This document shows, one piece after another, positions 8,365 through 23,105 of a stretch of 64,000 nucleotides of DNA (positions are counted from its first letter, which is position 1; each line of letters begins with the position of its first letter). The translations under genes were made by a program, and so were the position numbers. Source of the DNA: Deltaproteobacteria bacterium (GTDB lineage: Bacteria > BMS3Abin14). The stretch lies in assembly GCA_013151915.1 (NCBI GenBank), contig JAADHJ010000006.1, forward strand, positions 1-64,000, written 5' to 3'. Under the pieces are notes generated by a model. It ran no database searches and had not been told where the DNA came from. It saw only the letters and a program-made list of their open reading frames with translations.

Positions 8365-11300
8365 ATGTCTTTAAGCGATTTTTACAGTGAATACTTCGAC
8401 CGACCGAAGTATCCCGCCAATTTCAATTCCATTCGGCTTAAGCTGGCTTCTCCCGAAAAGATCCGCGCCTGGTCCTACGGTGAGGTGAAGAAACCGGAGA
8501 CCATCAACTACAGGACCTTCAAACCCGAGAGGGATGGTCTTTTCTGTGCCAAGATCTTCGGGCCCACCAAGGACTACGAGTGCAACTGCGGCAAGTACAA
8601 GAGGATGAAGCACCGGGGGATCGTCTGTGAGAAGTGCGGCGTGGAGGTAATTCAGTCCAAAGTCAGGCGGGAGCGGCTTGGCCATATTGAACTGGCCTCC
8701 CCCGTTGCACACATCTGGATGATGAAGGGGATCCCGAGCCGTATAGGTCTCATGCTGGACATGTCCTTGCGTGAGTTGGAAAGGGTCCTGTATTTTGAGG
8801 AATATATAGTTCTCGATCCCGGAGGTGAGGAGACGGGCTTAAAGGAGCGGGAACTGGTTTCAGAGGACCGATACCGTGAGCTTAAGGAACAGTTCGGGAA
8901 CACATTCGTTGTGGGAATGGGGGCCGAAGCGGTAAAGGAACTCCTTTCACGGATTGATCTGGATCTCCTGGCTGTAGAACTCCGTGAGGAAATGCTGGAG
9001 ACCAATTCGGAGGCGAAGCGAAAGAAGATTGTCAAACGTCTTCACACGGTTGAGTCGTTCAGGGGATCCGCCAACCAGCCTGTATGGATGATCCTTGACG
9101 TTCTACCTGTACTTCCCCCCGAGTTAAGACCCCTTGTCCCGTTGGATGGTGGGCGATTCGCCACCTCGGACCTCAATGATCTGTATCGGCGCGTAATCAA
9201 CAGGAATAACAGGCTCAAGAGGCTCATGGAGCTCAGGGCTCCGGAGATTATTGTCAGAAACGAAAAAAGGATGCTTCAGGAGGCGGTTGACGCCCTGTTC
9301 GACAACGGCAGAAGGGGACGGCCCATTGTTGGGTCCAACAAGAGGCCGTTAAAATCGTTGAGTGACATGCTCAAGGGCAAGCAAGGCCGTTTTCGACAGA
9401 ACCTGCTTGGAAAACGTGTCGATTACTCGGGGCGAAGCGTTATTGTTATAGGCCCCGACCTCCGCCTTAACCAGTGTGGAATCCCGAAAAAAATGGCGCT
9501 CGAACTCTTCAAACCGTTCATTTATCATAAACTTGATGAGTATGGCCATGTAACAACCATAAAAAGTGCGAAAAAGATGGTGGAGAAGGAGCGACCGGAG
9601 GTTTGGGACGTGCTGGATGAGGTTATCAAGGACCATCCTGTCATGCTGAACCGTGCTCCCACCCTTCACCGGCTGGGAATTCAGGCGTTTGAACCTGTTC
9701 TCATCGAGGGGAAAGCAATCCAGCTTCACCCACTCGTATGTGCCGCTTTCAACGCCGACTTCGACGGGGACCAGATGGCAGTCCACCTGCCGCTGGGGCT
9801 GGAAGCCCAGATGGAAGCCCGGACCTTGATGCTCGCTACCAACAATGTTCTCTCGCCGGCCAACGGGAGGCCCATTGTCATCCCGACCCAGGATATCGTT
9901 TTAGGGATTTACTGGATGACCAAAGAACGGCCGAAGTCAAAGGGGGAGGGGCTGATCTTTCCCAGTTTCAGCGCTGTTCGAATGGCTTACGACAGGGATG
10001 CAGTTGACCTCCAGGCTATCATAAAGGTCAGGGCTGACGGGAAGATGGTGGATACCACCGTGGGCAGGGTTTTGCTGAAGGAAGTTTTGCCGGAAGAGGT
10101 TCCATTTGAATCTATTAATCGGCTGTTGAGGAAAAAAGAGCTGGGGGGGATCATCATGTCCTCCTTCAGGATGGCGGGAAGCGAGAGGACTATCCGTCTC
10201 CTTGACGACCTGAAGTCCCTTGGTTTTTCCTATGCCAATCAATCCGGGCTTTCCATCTGCGTCGATGATATGCAGATACCGCGCCGAAAGGCCGAGCTCC
10301 TCGACTTGGCGGAAAAAAAGGTTGCGGAGGTCCAGAACCAGTACATCGAGGGGCTGATTACCGACGGTGAGCGCTACAACAAGGTCGTAGACATCTGGGC
10401 CGACGTCACCGAGGTCATTGCTTCTGAGGTTATGGAGGACCTGGAGACGGAGGGCGCCGAGGGTGAAGGCACCTTTAACTCCATCTATATGATGGCCGAC
10501 TCGGGAGCACGAGGGTCGGCTCAGCAGATCAGACAGTTGGCCGGAATGCGTGGTTTGATGGCAAAACCTTCAGGGGAGATCATCGAGACTCCAATAAGGG
10601 CCAATTTCCGAGAGGGCTTGAAGGTCCTCGAGTACTTCATCTCCACCCACGGCGCCAGAAAGGGACTGGCGGATACCGCCCTTAAGACAGCCAACTCAGG
10701 ATACCTGACCCGTCGCCTTATCGATGTGGCACAGGACTGCATTGTCACCGCCGATAACTGCGGCACTCTGGATGGTATTCGCGTGACCTCTCTGGTGGAA
10801 AGCGGCGAGGTTATCGAGCCGCTGGAAGAGCGGATCCTGGGCCGGGTGGCTCTGGATGACATCAAAGATCCCGAGACCGGGGAGATTATTGTAAAGGCTT
10901 CCGAGGAGATCGACGAGAAAGCCGTGGAAGAGATCGAGAAAAGGGGCCTGGGGTATGAAGGGATCGCAATCCGTTCGGCCCTTACCTGTAGGATGAAACA
11001 GGGTATCTGTGCCAAATGTTACGGGAGAGACCTTGCACGGGGACGACAGGTCGCGATGGGAGAGGCAGTCGGTATTATCGCCGCCCAGTCCATCGGCGAG
11101 CCCGGAACCCAGTTGACAATGAGAACGTTTCACATCGGCGGTACGGCCAGCCGGCGTGTTGAACAGACCTCTTTGGAAGCGAAGATCCCCGGAACCATCC
11201 GTTATATCAACATCACTACGCTGGAAAACAGGGATGGCGATCTCGTGGTTATGAACCGCAATGGGGAGATTGCCGTTATCGATAAAAACGGGCGTGAGAA

Positions 11301-12459
11301 AAAACGTTACCCATTGATTTTTGGAGCACGCCTGAAGGTTGAGAATTCAGCCAAGGTGAAGGAAGGTCAGCTCATTGCGGAATGGGATCCCTTCAGCACA
11401 CCGATTCTGACCGAGGTCGGGGGGAAGGTCAAGTTCGGTGATATTATCGAAGGCCGAACCATGAAGGAACAGGTGGACGAGGTGACTGGGATCGCCAGCA
11501 GAATGATCACTGAGTACCATGGCACGGACCTAAGACCCAGGATTTCCCTGAAGGGCGAGGACGGCAGAACCCTCAAGGTCCCCGGCAGCAAATCCACAGC
11601 ACGCTATTTCATGCCCTCCTCGGCCATCATCATCGTCAACGAAGGTGATACTGTCCACCCCGGCGATACCCTGGCAAAAATACCTATCGAGACGACCAAG
11701 ACCAAGGATATCACTGGAGGTCTGCCGAGGGTGGCAGAGCTGTTCGAGGCAAGGGTGCCCAAGGAACAGGCAACCATAAGCGAGATCGACGGTATCGTTC
11801 ACTATGGCCGGGATGTCAAGGGCAAGAGAAGGATCGAGGTCAGACCGGACGTGGGTGAACCACGCGAATATCTTATCCCCAGGGGCAAGCATATCAGTGT
11901 CCACGAGGGCGACAGGGTCCGGGCGGGTGAACCGCTCATGGATGGCTCCCCCAATCCCCACGATATCCTTCACGTTCTGGGTGAAAAAGAGCTTCAAAAA
12001 TATCTGGTCAACGAGGTCCAGGAGGTGTACCTCCTGCAGGGGGTCAAGATCAATGACAAGCATATTGAAGTCATCATTCGCCAGATGCTGAAAAAGGTCC
12101 GTATCGAGGATATCGGAGACACCCGGTTTCTGGTGGGCGAGCAGGTTGAACGACACGTTTTCGCCGAACAGAACGAGCAGAAAATAAGGGAGGGCGGTCG
12201 GCCGGCCACCGGGAGTCCTATTCTCCAGGGTATTACAAAAGCGGCCCTCAACACCGAGAGTTTTATCTCGGCGGCTTCGTTCCAGGAGACCACCAGGGTT
12301 CTTACGGAGGCAAGTATCTCCGGAAAGGTGGACATCCTCCGTGGTCTGAAGGAGAACGTCATCGTTGGACGGCTCATCCCTGCGGGCACCGGGCTGAGGC
12401 GGTATCTCGATGCCGGCGTCAAACCGGCGGGGCTGCCTGACGGCGGATCGAGCCAGTAG
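8365..12459 (+). CDS. rpoC: DNA-directed RNA polymerase subunit beta'
   Basis: The catalytic subunit of RNA polymerase, 1364 residues. The N-terminal zinc finger has C73, C75, C88 and C91. The invariant magnesium-binding loop [12 protein letters not shown] supplies D465, D467 and D469. The second zinc site is seen in TADNC and GICAKC near residues 795-890. ATG 8365 follows AGGAGG. It is the last gene before the str operon, with no obvious strong terminator after it. Confidence 0.98.
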   Translation: MSLSDFYSEYFDRPKYPANFNSIRLKLASPEKIRAWSYGEVKKPETINYRTFKPERDGLFCAKIFGPTKDYECNCGKYKRMKHRGIVCEKCGVEVIQSKVRRERLGHIELASPVAHIWMMKGIPSRIGLMLDMSLRELERVLYFEEYIVLDPGGEETGLKERELVSEDRYRELKEQFGNTFVVGMGAEAVKELLSRIDLDLLAVELREEMLETNSEAKRKKIVKRLHTVESFRGSANQPVWMILDVLPVLPPELRPLVPLDGGRFATSDLNDLYRRVINRNNRLKRLMELRAPEIIVRNEKRMLQEAVDALFDNGRRGRPIVGSNKRPLKSLSDMLKGKQGRFRQNLLGKRVDYSGRSVIVIGPDLRLNQCGIPKKMALELFKPFIYHKLDEYGHVTTIKSAKKMVEKERPEVWDVLDEVIKDHPVMLNRAPTLHRLGIQAFEPVLIEGKAIQLHPLVCAAFNADFDGDQMAVHLPLGLEAQMEARTLMLATNNVLSPANGRPIVIPTQDIVLGIYWMTKERPKSKGEGLIFPSFSAVRMAYDRDAVDLQAIIKVRADGKMVDTTVGRVLLKEVLPEEVPFESINRLLRKKELGGIIMSSFRMAGSERTIRLLDDLKSLGFSYANQSGLSICVDDMQIPRRKAELLDLAEKKVAEVQNQYIEGLITDGERYNKVVDIWADVTEVIASEVMEDLETEGAEGEGTFNSIYMMADSGARGSAQQIRQLAGMRGLMAKPSGEIIETPIRANFREGLKVLEYFISTHGARKGLADTALKTANSGYLTRRLIDVAQDCIVTADNCGTLDGIRVTSLVESGEVIEPLEERILGRVALDDIKDPETGEIIVKASEEIDEKAVEEIEKRGLGYEGIAIRSALTCRMKQGICAKCYGRDLARGRQVAMGEAVGIIAAQSIGEPGTQLTMRTFHIGGTASRRVEQTSLEAKIPGTIRYINITTLENRDGDLVVMNRNGEIAVIDKNGREKKRYPLIFGARLKVENSAKVKEGQLIAEWDPFSTPILTEVGGKVKFGDIIEGRTMKEQVDEVTGIASRMITEYHGTDLRPRISLKGEDGRTLKVPGSKSTARYFMPSSAIIIVNEGDTVHPGDTLAKIPIETTKTKDITGGLPRVAELFEARVPKEQATISEIDGIVHYGRDVKGKRRIEVRPDVGEPREYLIPRGKHISVHEGDRVRAGEPLMDGSPNPHDILHVLGEKELQKYLVNEVQEVYLLQGVKINDKHIEVIIRQMLKKVRIEDIGDTRFLVGEQVERHVFAEQNEQKIREGGRPATGSPILQGITKAALNTESFISAASFQETTRVLTEASISGKVDILRGLKENVIVGRLIPAGTGLRRYLDAGVKPAGLPDGGSSQ

Positions 12460-12511
12460 ACTGACTCCGCCGCAACCCGGATTCGACACGGTTTTGTGCG
12501 TTGATTTGCCC

Positions 12512-12540
12512 TTGACAAATCTGGGGCATGCTGGTAGCTT
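12512..12540 (+). promoter_or_regulatory. Candidate promoter of the str operon
   Basis: A perfect -35 hexamer TTGACA (12512-12517), 17 bases, then TAGCTT (12535-12540), a weak -10. It lies in the 292-base gap between rpoC and rpsL, the longest gap in this part of the block. The rest of the gap (12460-12751) shows no gene. Confidence 0.4.
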
Positions 12541-12751
12541 CACCGAGTTTTCCCAAAGCCGTTTACAACTATGGGCGGCTCCGGGTAAAGCGGTTAAAAT
12601 TCAGGTCCGGCGGGGGGTTACCCCTTTCGGCTGGTCAGGTCAGTGAATTGGCAGGGCCTTTCGATTCAGGTACCCGGCCGGTGAAGGGTCACTGCGCCCT
12701 TAAGGGCAGGGCTGCTTAAAATATGCGTTTTAACGATTGAGAGGTTAAGGG

Positions 12752-13123
12752 ATGCCGACACTGAACCAGTTGGTCAGAAAAAGCCGGAAAAGAATCACCA
12801 AAAAGTCTAAAAGCCCGGCAATGCAGCAGTGTCCTCAAAAGCGGGGAGTGTGTACGCGTGTATATACTACTACACCCAAGAAGCCCAACTCCGCTCTTCG
12901 CAAGGTGGCCAGGGTACGCTTGACTAACGGTCTGGAAGTAACCTCGTATATCCCCGGTGTAGGGCACAATCTTCAGGAACACTCGGTAATTCTGATCCGC
13001 GGCGGGAGGGTCAAGGATCTTCCCGGTGTAAGATATCATGTCATCAGGGGAACTCTGGATACGGCAGGTGTCGCTGACAGGCGAATGAGCCGTTCAAAGT
13101 ACGGCGCCAAACGGCCCAAGTAA
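12752..13123 (+). CDS. rpsL: 30S ribosomal protein S12
   Basis: S12 sits at the decoding centre and is the streptomycin target. The 123-residue protein begins [13 protein letters not shown] and has [17 protein letters not shown], with the lysine mutated in streptomycin resistance intact, and the [10 protein letters not shown] loop. ATG 12752 follows GAGAGGTTAAGGG. It opens the str operon rpsL-rpsG-fusA-tuf. Confidence 0.97.
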   Translation: MPTLNQLVRKSRKRITKKSKSPAMQQCPQKRGVCTRVYTTTPKKPNSALRKVARVRLTNGLEVTSYIPGVGHNLQEHSVILIRGGRVKDLPGVRYHVIRGTLDTAGVADRRMSRSKYGAKRPK

Positions 13124-13135
13124 GCTCGGAGGTAG

Positions 13136-13609
<474 letters not shown>

Positions 13610-13657
13610 TCAGGCCCAGCCGGATTAAATAACCCGGCGGTAGATGAGGATCAGGCT

Positions 13658-15739
<2,082 letters not shown>

Positions 15740-15775
15740 AGATGCCGTCGGTACGGTTAGCTCAAGGAGGAGAAG

Positions 15776-16978
<1,203 letters not shown>

Positions 16979-17038
16979 TATTTCCCCCTTTTTGGCCACA
17001 AACAGCGGCCGGAGGGAAATTAGAGGGAGTAAATGGTG

Positions 17039-17350
17039 ATGGAGCAGCAGAAAATACGGATAAAACTCAAGGCTTACGATCACAGGATCCTTGACGCGTC
17101 GGTTGGTGAGATTGTCGAGACCGCCAAGCGTACGGGAGCCAGAGTCTGTGGGCCCATCCCCCTTCCCACCATGAGGAGCATTTACACGGTGCTTCGCTCT
17201 CCCTTCATTGACAAGAAATCAAGAGAGCAGTTCGAGATCCGCGTCCACAAACGCATGCTCGACATCGTGGAACCCACTCCCCAGACTGTGGATGCGCTTA
17301 TGAAACTCGATCTTTCGGCCGGTGTGGATGTGGAGATTAAACTTTCCTAG
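17039..17350 (+). CDS. rpsJ: 30S ribosomal protein S10
   Basis: S10 is a small-subunit head protein that also pairs with NusG/NusB in antitermination. About 103 residues beginning [19 protein letters not shown]. Three in-frame starts are clustered: ATG 17033, GTG 17036 and ATG 17039. The last is best spaced from GGGAG (17025-17029) and best matches family N-termini. The next gene is rplD only 13 bases on; rplC, which normally lies here, is missing. Confidence 0.96.
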   Translation: MEQQKIRIKLKAYDHRILDASVGEIVETAKRTGARVCGPIPLPTMRSIYTVLRSPFIDKKSREQFEIRVHKRMLDIVEPTPQTVDALMKLDLSAGVDVEIKLS

Positions 17351-17363
17351 ATAGGGGATGGCC

Positions 17364-17984
17364 ATGCCTCAGGTGGATATCTACAACGTAAAGAAAGAAG
17401 TGATCGGGAAGGTGGACCTTGCTCCTTGGTGGGATGAGGATCCAAACGGGGCCCTCATCCATCAGACCGTTGTATCGGCCCTTGCCGGTGCCCGGAGGGG
17501 CACTTCCTCCACCAAAACCCGCTCGGATGTCAGGGGTGGCGGTCGTAAGCCTTTCCGTCAGAAGGGAACGGGACGTGCCCGGCAGGGGACTATCCGCGCT
17601 CCCCAGATGAAGGGCGGAGGCGTGGTGTTCGGTCCGCTGCCCCGGGACTTTTCAAAATCGATCAACAAGAAGATGAGCAGGAAAGCCGTCAGGAACGCCC
17701 TTGCCTACCGGGCAGGTTCCGGGACGCTTGTTGTTTTGGACAAGGTGACGCTCGATGCGCCGAAGACCCGTGAACTGGTTGAGTTCATGGATCGCATGGA
17801 CGTAGTCAGTGCGCTGCTTGTCGTCGAGGAGATTCAGGAGGATCTTTCCAGGGCCTCCTCAAACCTGTCGTGGGTCAAGGTCGTCACCGTGGACCACATC
17901 AACACCTATGATATTCTGGCCTTTGAAAAGCTGATTGTAACCAAGGGCGCCCTGGATGCTTTGGAAGGAGCGCTAACCCGATGA
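17364..17984 (+). CDS. rplD: 50S ribosomal protein L4
   Basis: L4 lines the peptide exit tunnel and in some bacteria represses the S10 operon. About 206 residues, starting MPQVDIYNVKKEVIGKVD, with the tunnel-loop region RKPFRQKGTGRARQGTIRAP. ATG 17364 is 6 bases after AGGGG; the in-frame ATG 17358 touches that site. It follows rpsJ directly, without L3. The stop overlaps the start of rplW (ATGA), indicating translational coupling. Confidence 0.96.
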   Translation: MPQVDIYNVKKEVIGKVDLAPWWDEDPNGALIHQTVVSALAGARRGTSSTKTRSDVRGGGRKPFRQKGTGRARQGTIRAPQMKGGGVVFGPLPRDFSKSINKKMSRKAVRNALAYRAGSGTLVVLDKVTLDAPKTRELVEFMDRMDVVSALLVVEEIQEDLSRASSNLSWVKVVTVDHINTYDILAFEKLIVTKGALDALEGALTR

Positions 17985-18271
17985 AACCATACAACAAGAT
18001 AATCCTCCGGCCGCTTCTCACAGAAAAAAATGCCGGGATGAAGGAACTGGAAAACAGGGTGGTATTCGAAGTGGCCAAAGACGCCAACAAGCTGGAGATC
18101 AAGGGGGCCGTTGAGGAGGCATTCAAGGTTTCGGTGGAGGCCGTGAATATTCTGAACGTCAAGGGCAAGGTTAAAAAGCTCGGACGAAACCTGGGTAAAA
18201 GGCGAAACTGGAAGAAGGCGGTGGTTACCCTCAAGGAGGGCAGCGTCATCGAGTTCTTCGAGGGCGTTTAG
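17981..18271 (+). CDS. rplW: 50S ribosomal protein L23
   Basis: L23 lies at the tunnel exit and docks trigger factor and SRP. 96 residues, starting MKPYNKIILRPLLTEKNAGM, with the family's VEAVNILNVKGKVKKLGR basic hairpin. The start overlaps the rplD stop by 4 bases. Ordinary length and sequence. Confidence 0.96.
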   Translation: MKPYNKIILRPLLTEKNAGMKELENRVVFEVAKDANKLEIKGAVEEAFKVSVEAVNILNVKGKVKKLGRNLGKRRNWKKAVVTLKEGSVIEFFEGV

Positions 18272-18298
18272 GGAAAAATCGGGAATGGGAGATAGATA

Positions 18299-19120
18299 AT
18301 GGGTATCCGAAAACTCAAACCAACATCGCCCGGGAGGCGTTTTCAGACAGTGTCTGATTTCGCCGAGGTTACCACAAGCACCCCCGAAAAGAGCCTTCTC
18401 GCCCCATTAAGAAAAACCGGGGGGCGCAACAACCTGGGCCGTGTTACAGCGGGACAGAGGGGCGGCGGGCATAAGAGGCGCTATCGAATCATCGATTTCA
18501 AGAGGAACAAGCATGATATCCCGGCCAAGGTGCGGTCCATCGAGTACGATCCCAACAGGTCGGCATACATCGCTCTTCTGGTCTACGCCGATGGTGAGAA
18601 AAGATATATCCTGGCCCCGCAGGGCCTGAATGTAGGTGACGTTGTTCAATCCGGAGAAAAGACGGATGTTCGGCCTGGGAACGCAATGAAGCTGAAAAAT
18701 ATCCCGTTGGGTACCCATCTCCATAATATCGAGCTTAAAGAAGACAAAGGCGGCCAGATTGTTCGGAGCGCCGGCGGGTTTGCCCAGTTGATGGCCAAGG
18801 AGGGTGAATACGTCCACCTCAGGTTGCCGTCGGGGGAAATCAGGCTTGTTCGCCGTGAGTGTATGGCCACCCTCGGCGAGGTTTCCAACCCCCAGCACGA
18901 GATCATTTCCATTGGCAAAGCGGGGCGTAACCGCTGGCTTGGCAGGCGGCCCAATGTGAGAGGGGTTGCCATGAACCCGGTTGACCACCCCATGGGGGGA
19001 GGAGAGGGAAAAAGCTCCGGTGGCCGACATCCCTGTACGCCCTGGGGTGTTCCCACGAAGGGATACAAAACCCGCAAAAACAAGAACTCCGACCGCTATA
19101 TCGTAAAGCGGCGGTCCTAG
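18299..19120 (+). CDS. rplB: 50S ribosomal protein L2
   Basis: L2 is needed for subunit joining and peptidyl transferase assembly. 273 residues with [18 protein letters not shown] at the start, GGGHKRRYR near residue 58, and the C-terminal conserved [16 protein letters not shown] motif that holds the histidine implicated in peptidyl transfer. ATG 18299 follows GGGAGATAGAT. Normal S10-operon position. Confidence 0.97.
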   Translation: MGIRKLKPTSPGRRFQTVSDFAEVTTSTPEKSLLAPLRKTGGRNNLGRVTAGQRGGGHKRRYRIIDFKRNKHDIPAKVRSIEYDPNRSAYIALLVYADGEKRYILAPQGLNVGDVVQSGEKTDVRPGNAMKLKNIPLGTHLHNIELKEDKGGQIVRSAGGFAQLMAKEGEYVHLRLPSGEIRLVRRECMATLGEVSNPQHEIISIGKAGRNRWLGRRPNVRGVAMNPVDHPMGGGEGKSSGGRHPCTPWGVPTKGYKTRKNKNSDRYIVKRRS

Positions 19121-19135
19121 AATGGGAGGATAAAA

Positions 19136-19417
19136 TTGGCCAGGTCCATCAAGAAAGGGCCATTTGTGGATGACCACCTGATGAAGAAGGTCACCGTCAT
19201 GATCGAGGGCGGTGATAAGAAGGTCATAAAAACGTGGTCCAGAAGGTCGATGATCATTCCCGACATGGTCGGGTTTACCTTCGCCGTCCACAACGGCAGA
19301 AAGTTTGTCCCGGTGTTCGTTTCCGAGAATATGGTAGGGCACAGGCTGGGAGAGTTTTCCCCCACCCGTACCTATAAGGGCCATACCTCCAAGTCGGACA
19401 GAAGGGGCAAAAAGTAG
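19136..19417 (+). CDS. rpsS: 30S ribosomal protein S19
   Basis: S19 binds 16S rRNA in the head with S13. 93 residues, starting [19 protein letters not shown] and containing [18 protein letters not shown] and [10 protein letters not shown]. The start codon is TTG 19136, 6 bases after GGGAGGA. Confidence 0.96.
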   Translation: MARSIKKGPFVDDHLMKKVTVMIEGGDKKVIKTWSRRSMIIPDMVGFTFAVHNGRKFVPVFVSENMVGHRLGEFSPTRTYKGHTSKSDRRGKK

Positions 19418-19471
19418 CGGCCTCAGTCGGTTTCTGAGACCTTCAAGCTGGTTTGAGGCGAGGAAGAGTTC

Positions 19472-19804
19472 ATGGAAGCACATGCAAGGGCAAAATACGT
19501 GCGGGTGACCCCCCGAAAAGTCCGGCTCGTCATGGATATGGTACGGGGGAAGGACGTTTCGGAGGCATTGAGCACCCTGTCGTTGGTGAGGAAGAGCGCA
19601 TCTCCCATCCTGGCCAAGGTAGTCCGTTCCGCGGTGGCGAATGCCGAGAATACAAAGGGCATGGACGTGGAGCGGCTTTTCATCAAGACGGCATTTGTTG
19701 ATGAAGGCCCGACCATGAAGAGATTCATGCCGCGGGCCATGGGGCGTGCAACGGTGATTCGAAAGAGGACCAGTCATATAACGGTTGTGCTTGGCGAGAG
19801 GTAA
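19472..19804 (+). CDS. rplV: 50S ribosomal protein L22
   Basis: L22 lines the exit tunnel; its loop is a macrolide-resistance site. 110 residues, starting [20 protein letters not shown]. The conserved C-terminal part [15 protein letters not shown] and ITVVLGE are clear. ATG 19472 follows GAGGAAGAG. Normal operon position between rpsS and rpsC. Confidence 0.96.
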   Translation: MEAHARAKYVRVTPRKVRLVMDMVRGKDVSEALSTLSLVRKSASPILAKVVRSAVANAENTKGMDVERLFIKTAFVDEGPTMKRFMPRAMGRATVIRKRTSHITVVLGER

Positions 19805-19815
19805 GGAGGCAGGAT

Positions 19816-20472
19816 TTGGGTCAGAAAGTACATCCTAAAGGTTTCAGGCTTGGGATTATTCAGGATTGGGATTCCCGTTGGTACGCCGAAAAGGACTACG
19901 CGAAGCTGCTCCATGAGGATATTCGGATACGCCACTTCATCAAGGAGCGGCTTTTCCATGCCGGCATTTCCGAGATCATTATCGAGAGGACGGCCAAACG
20001 TGCCAGGATCAACATCCACTCAGCCCGTCCCGGGATTATTATCGGCAAGAAGGGCGCGGAGGTGGAGGCCCTTCGGCGTGAAATCAAAAAGATGACCGAT
20101 AAGGACATCTTCATCAATATCATCGAGGTCCGCAAACCCGAAGTGGAGGCCCAGCTTGTAGCCGAAAATATCGCCGGCCAGCTGCTCCGGCGTGTTGCCT
20201 TTCGACGTGCCCTGAAAAGGAGCGTCGCTTCGGCCCTGCGTTTTGGAGCGGAGGGTATCAAGGTCATGTGCTCCGGGCGGTTGAACGGAGCCGAGATGTC
20301 GCGCAGGGAGTGGTACAGGGAGGGACGGGTTCCCCTCCAGACCCTCCGTGCTGATATTGATTACGGCTTTGCCGAGGCAAAGACCACCTACGGTATCATC
20401 GGCGTCAAGGTGTGGATTTTCAAGGGGGAAGTCATGCCCAAGAAGGGCAACGGAGCTGAAACTACCGCCTAG
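19816..20472 (+). CDS. rpsC: 30S ribosomal protein S3
   Basis: S3 is at the mRNA entry channel. 218 residues with the N-terminal [14 protein letters not shown], a KH domain with [13 protein letters not shown], and the C-terminal [19 protein letters not shown]. The start is TTG 19816 following AAGGAGGCAG. Usual length and order. Confidence 0.97.
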   Translation: MGQKVHPKGFRLGIIQDWDSRWYAEKDYAKLLHEDIRIRHFIKERLFHAGISEIIIERTAKRARINIHSARPGIIIGKKGAEVEALRREIKKMTDKDIFINIIEVRKPEVEAQLVAENIAGQLLRRVAFRRALKRSVASALRFGAEGIKVMCSGRLNGAEMSRREWYREGRVPLQTLRADIDYGFAEAKTTYGIIGVKVWIFKGEVMPKKGNGAETTA

Positions 20473-20516
20473 GAGATCAGGTTTTTCAATATCTGGTTCT
20501 GGATGGAGATTGTGTC

Positions 20517-20930
20517 ATGTTGATGCCAAAGAAGGTTAAGTTCAGAAAGCAGCACCGGGGCCGGATGAGAGGCGCGGCCAGAAGAGGCAACATACTTAGC
20601 TTCGGTGATTTCGGGCTGCAGGCGCTTGAGCCCGGATGGGTCACCGCCCGCCAGATAGAGGCGGCGCGTATCGCCATCACGAGACATGTTAAGAGAGGTG
20701 GTAAGGTCTGGATCCGGGTTTTTCCCGACAAGCCTATCACCAAAAAACCCGCTGAAACACGTATGGGTAAAGGTAAAGGAGCCCCGGAGGCATGGGTCGC
20801 CGTGGTCAAACCAGGACGGGTTCTGTATGAGCTGGAAGGGGTTCCGCCCGGTGTGGCCCGCGAGGCCATGAGGCTGGCTTCCCACAAACTTTCCATAAAA
20901 ACACGGATCCTCGTTAGGGAGGAAAGCTGA
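20517..20930 (+). CDS. rplP: 50S ribosomal protein L16
   Basis: L16 organises the A-site tRNA pocket of the large subunit. 137 residues, starting [17 protein letters not shown]. The MLxPK start is the conventional one for the family, so ATG 20517 is kept over ATG 20523. Motif [22 protein letters not shown] is clear in two parts. The stop overlaps the rpmC start (TGATG). Confidence 0.97.
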   Translation: MLMPKKVKFRKQHRGRMRGAARRGNILSFGDFGLQALEPGWVTARQIEAARIAITRHVKRGGKVWIRVFPDKPITKKPAETRMGKGKGAPEAWVAVVKPGRVLYELEGVPPGVAREAMRLASHKLSIKTRILVREES

Positions 20931-21136
20931 TGAAGGCCCGTGAAATGAGAGATATGACTGTTGATGAGCTTCTGGAGAAGGAGAGGGAACTTTCCCTGGA
21001 ACTTTTCAACCTTCGTTTCCAGCTTGCCACGAGCCAACTGGAAAACCCCATGCGTCTCCCGCTGACCAGGAAAAATCTTGCCAGGGCCAAGACCTTGCTG
21101 GTGGAAAAATCAGCTTCAGGTGAGAGGAAAGAGTGA
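20930..21136 (+). CDS. rpmC: 50S ribosomal protein L29
   Basis: A small alpha-helical protein near the exit tunnel. 68 residues, starting [20 protein letters not shown] and containing [19 protein letters not shown], the family hallmark. Coupled at both ends: TGATG with rplP and an overlap with the rpsQ start (GTGATG). Confidence 0.96.
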   Translation: MKAREMRDMTVDELLEKERELSLELFNLRFQLATSQLENPMRLPLTRKNLARAKTLLVEKSASGERKE

Positions 21137-21426
21137 TGTCAGAGACGAAGAACACTCGGAACAGTAGAATCATCACAGGCACCGTTGTCGGCAACAGGAT
21201 GGATAAGACGGCGGTTGTGCAGTCTCACAGGAAGGTTGGGCACAAGGTGTATCCGAAATTTGTCAGCCGTCGTGTCAAGTACAAGGTCCACGATGAGAAG
21301 AACAGCCTCAATGTCGGCGATACAGTCAGGATTGTGGAGACCCGCCCCCTGAGCAGGGGCAAAAGATGGCGACTTCTCGACATCCTGGAAAAGGCCCCGA
21401 TGGGCCTGGAAAAATCTGATTCATAA
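21136..21426 (+). CDS. rpsQ: 30S ribosomal protein S17
   Basis: An OB-fold small-subunit protein. 96 residues, slightly longer than average, with GTVVGNRMDKTAVVQ and VGDTVRIVETRPLSRGKRW. ATG 21136 overlaps the rpmC stop by one base; GAGAGGAAAGAG is upstream. A family A repeat follows and splits it from rplN. Confidence 0.96.
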   Translation: MSETKNTRNSRIITGTVVGNRMDKTAVVQSHRKVGHKVYPKFVSRRVKYKVHDEKNSLNVGDTVRIVETRPLSRGKRWRLLDILEKAPMGLEKSDS

Positions 21427-21429
21427 AAC

Positions 21430-21563
21430 TGATGACTTTGGAAAAAGTCATCAACGCATCCCATTGAGGGACGCGCAAATCGAAGATTTGTGAGGAAAGT
21501 GAAAATGACATTTTTCGCTTTCCGTGAAGTAAAAAGCCACTGATGGACTTTTTACGGCCTTGG
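21430..21563 (+). repeat. Family A repeat, diverged copy
   Basis: A 134-bp copy between rpsQ and rplN. The left end is altered (TGATGACTTTGGAAAAAGTC), the central hairpin is shortened to AAATCGAAGATTT, and the right end has decayed to CTTTTTACGGCCTTGG. The same direction as the genes. Confidence 0.85.
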
Positions 21564-21579
21564 AAAGAAGGGATTTAAG

Positions 21580-21948
21580 ATGGTCAAGGTAGAGACGGTC
21601 CTTAGTGTAGCGGACAACAGTGGGGCCAAGAAGGTTCTTTGTTTCCGGATACTTGGAGGATCCCAAAGAAAGTCGGCCACCATAGGGGATATAATTGTCG
21701 TTTCGGTGAAGGAGGCCACTCCCGAATCCAAGGTGAAGAAGGGTGAGGTTCACAAAGCTGTCGTCGTCAGGACCAGGAAAGAGGTTCGGAGAGCCGACGG
21801 TTCCTACATCCGTTTTGACGACAACGCAGCGGTGATTATCAATGATCAGCGGGAGCCCGTTGGGACAAGAATCTTTGGTCCCATTGGTCGGGAATTGAGG
21901 GGGAAGAACTTCATGAAGATCGTTTCCCTGGCCCCAGAGGTCCTTTAA
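21580..21948 (+). CDS. rplN: 50S ribosomal protein L14
   Basis: L14 sits at the subunit interface near the factor-binding site. 122 residues, starting [19 protein letters not shown], with the family's [13 protein letters not shown] and [16 protein letters not shown] 21580 follows AAGAAGGGA. It is the first gene of the spc operon, placed right after the family A repeat. Confidence 0.97.
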   Translation: MVKVETVLSVADNSGAKKVLCFRILGGSQRKSATIGDIIVVSVKEATPESKVKKGEVHKAVVVRTRKEVRRADGSYIRFDDNAAVIINDQREPVGTRIFGPIGRELRGKNFMKIVSLAPEVL

Positions 21949-21959
21949 GGGAGATCCTA

Positions 21960-22280
21960 ATGCCTGCAATGAGTGTTAGAAAAAATGATTTTGTCATCAT
22001 CAACGCGGGGAAGGAAAAAGGCAAGAAGGGGAAGGTCCTCAAAGTTGATCATGACAAGGATCGTGTGGTCGTTGAGAAGGCCAACTTCATCAAGAAGCAT
22101 ACCCGTCCCGCCGGCTCCCAGAAGCAGGGGGGAATCATTGAAAAAGAGGGGACTATCCACGTTTCCAACGTCATGCTCTATTGCGAGAAATGCGGCAAGG
22201 GAGTCAGGGTGCGTCGGCGGAAACTGGATGACGGCACCACGGCAAGACTATGTGCCGGGTGTGGAGAGTCGTTTGATTGA
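21960..22280 (+). CDS. rplX: 50S ribosomal protein L24
   Basis: An assembly initiator of the large subunit. 106 residues: KOW motif with GKEKGKKGKVLKVDHDKDRV, and a C-terminal CEKCGKGVRV...CAGCGESFD pair of CxxC motifs, a possible zinc knuckle found in many L24 proteins. ATG 21960 is 11 bases after rplN with GGGAG upstream. Confidence 0.96.
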   Translation: MPAMSVRKNDFVIINAGKEKGKKGKVLKVDHDKDRVVVEKANFIKKHTRPAGSQKQGGIIEKEGTIHVSNVMLYCEKCGKGVRVRRRKLDDGTTARLCAGCGESFD

Positions 22281-22353
22281 TCTTTCCTAAGTCCCGGAAA
22301 ATGAACTGTACCGGTTTTTTTCGAGACATCTTGGTTAAGAGGAGTGTCGGTTG

Positions 22354-22893
22354 ATGGATACGCTTCAGAAAAAATATCGGGAAGAGATAGTCCCGTCCAT
22401 GATGAAGACGTTCAACTACAGCAACGTCATGCAGGTTCCCCGGGTAGAAAAGATCGTTCTCAATATGGGGTTGGGAGATGCTCTTCAGAACGCCAAGATC
22501 CTGGATACCTCCATGAAGGAGCTTGGCCAGATTTCCGGCCAGAGGCCGGTCCTGACTCGCGCCAAGAAGTCCATCGCCAACTTCAAACTGAGGGAAGGCA
22601 ATCCCATCGGGTGCATGGTCACCCTGCGTCGCGGGCGAATGCATGATTTTTTCTACAGGCTCCTGAATATCGCTCTCCCACGGGTGAGGGATTTTAAAGG
22701 GACCTCCAACAGGGCATTCGATGGCCGCGGCAACTATACCCTTGGCGTGCGCGAGCAGCTCATTTTCCCCGAGATCAACTACGACGATGTCGAGGAGATC
22801 AAGGGAATGAACGTGACCATTGTCACCACTGCCGATACGGATGAGGAAGCCAAGGAACTGTTGAGGCTTTTTGGCGTTCCTTTCAGAAAGTAG
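22354..22893 (+). CDS. rplE: 50S ribosomal protein L5
   Basis: L5 binds 5S rRNA and the P-site tRNA. 179 residues, starting [17 protein letters not shown], with [34 protein letters not shown] and the C-terminal [20 protein letters not shown] 22354 is 9 bases after AGAGGAG; TTG 22351 is a weaker alternative. Confidence 0.97.
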   Translation: MDTLQKKYREEIVPSMMKTFNYSNVMQVPRVEKIVLNMGLGDALQNAKILDTSMKELGQISGQRPVLTRAKKSIANFKLREGNPIGCMVTLRRGRMHDFFYRLLNIALPRVRDFKGTSNRAFDGRGNYTLGVREQLIFPEINYDDVEEIKGMNVTIVTTADTDEEAKELLRLFGVPFRK

Positions 22894-22906
22894 AACGGGA
22901 GGAGAA

Positions 22907-23092
22907 ATGGCGAAGGAAGCCCTGATTAACAAGGCCAAACGCAAGCCGAAGTTCGCCGTGAGGGGTTATAATCGTTGCCCTATCTGCGGCAGATCCAGGG
23001 GATACCTGCGAAAGTTCGGCATGTGCAGGATCTGTTTTCGTAACCGTGCCCTCGCTGGTGAAATTCCCGGCGTGGTCAAGGCCAGCTGGTAG
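22907..23092 (+). CDS. rpsN: 30S ribosomal protein S14, zinc-binding type
   Basis: A 61-residue S14 of the short type Z, starting [20 protein letters not shown]. The zinc site is CPIC...CRIC. ATG 22907 follows GGGAGGAGAA. Its form agrees with the zinc-binding L33, L36 and S4 in this window. Confidence 0.97.
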   Translation: MAKEALINKAKRKPKFAVRGYNRCPICGRSRGYLRKFGMCRICFRNRALAGEIPGVVKASW

Positions 23093-23105
23093 GAGGAACA
23101 CTGTC

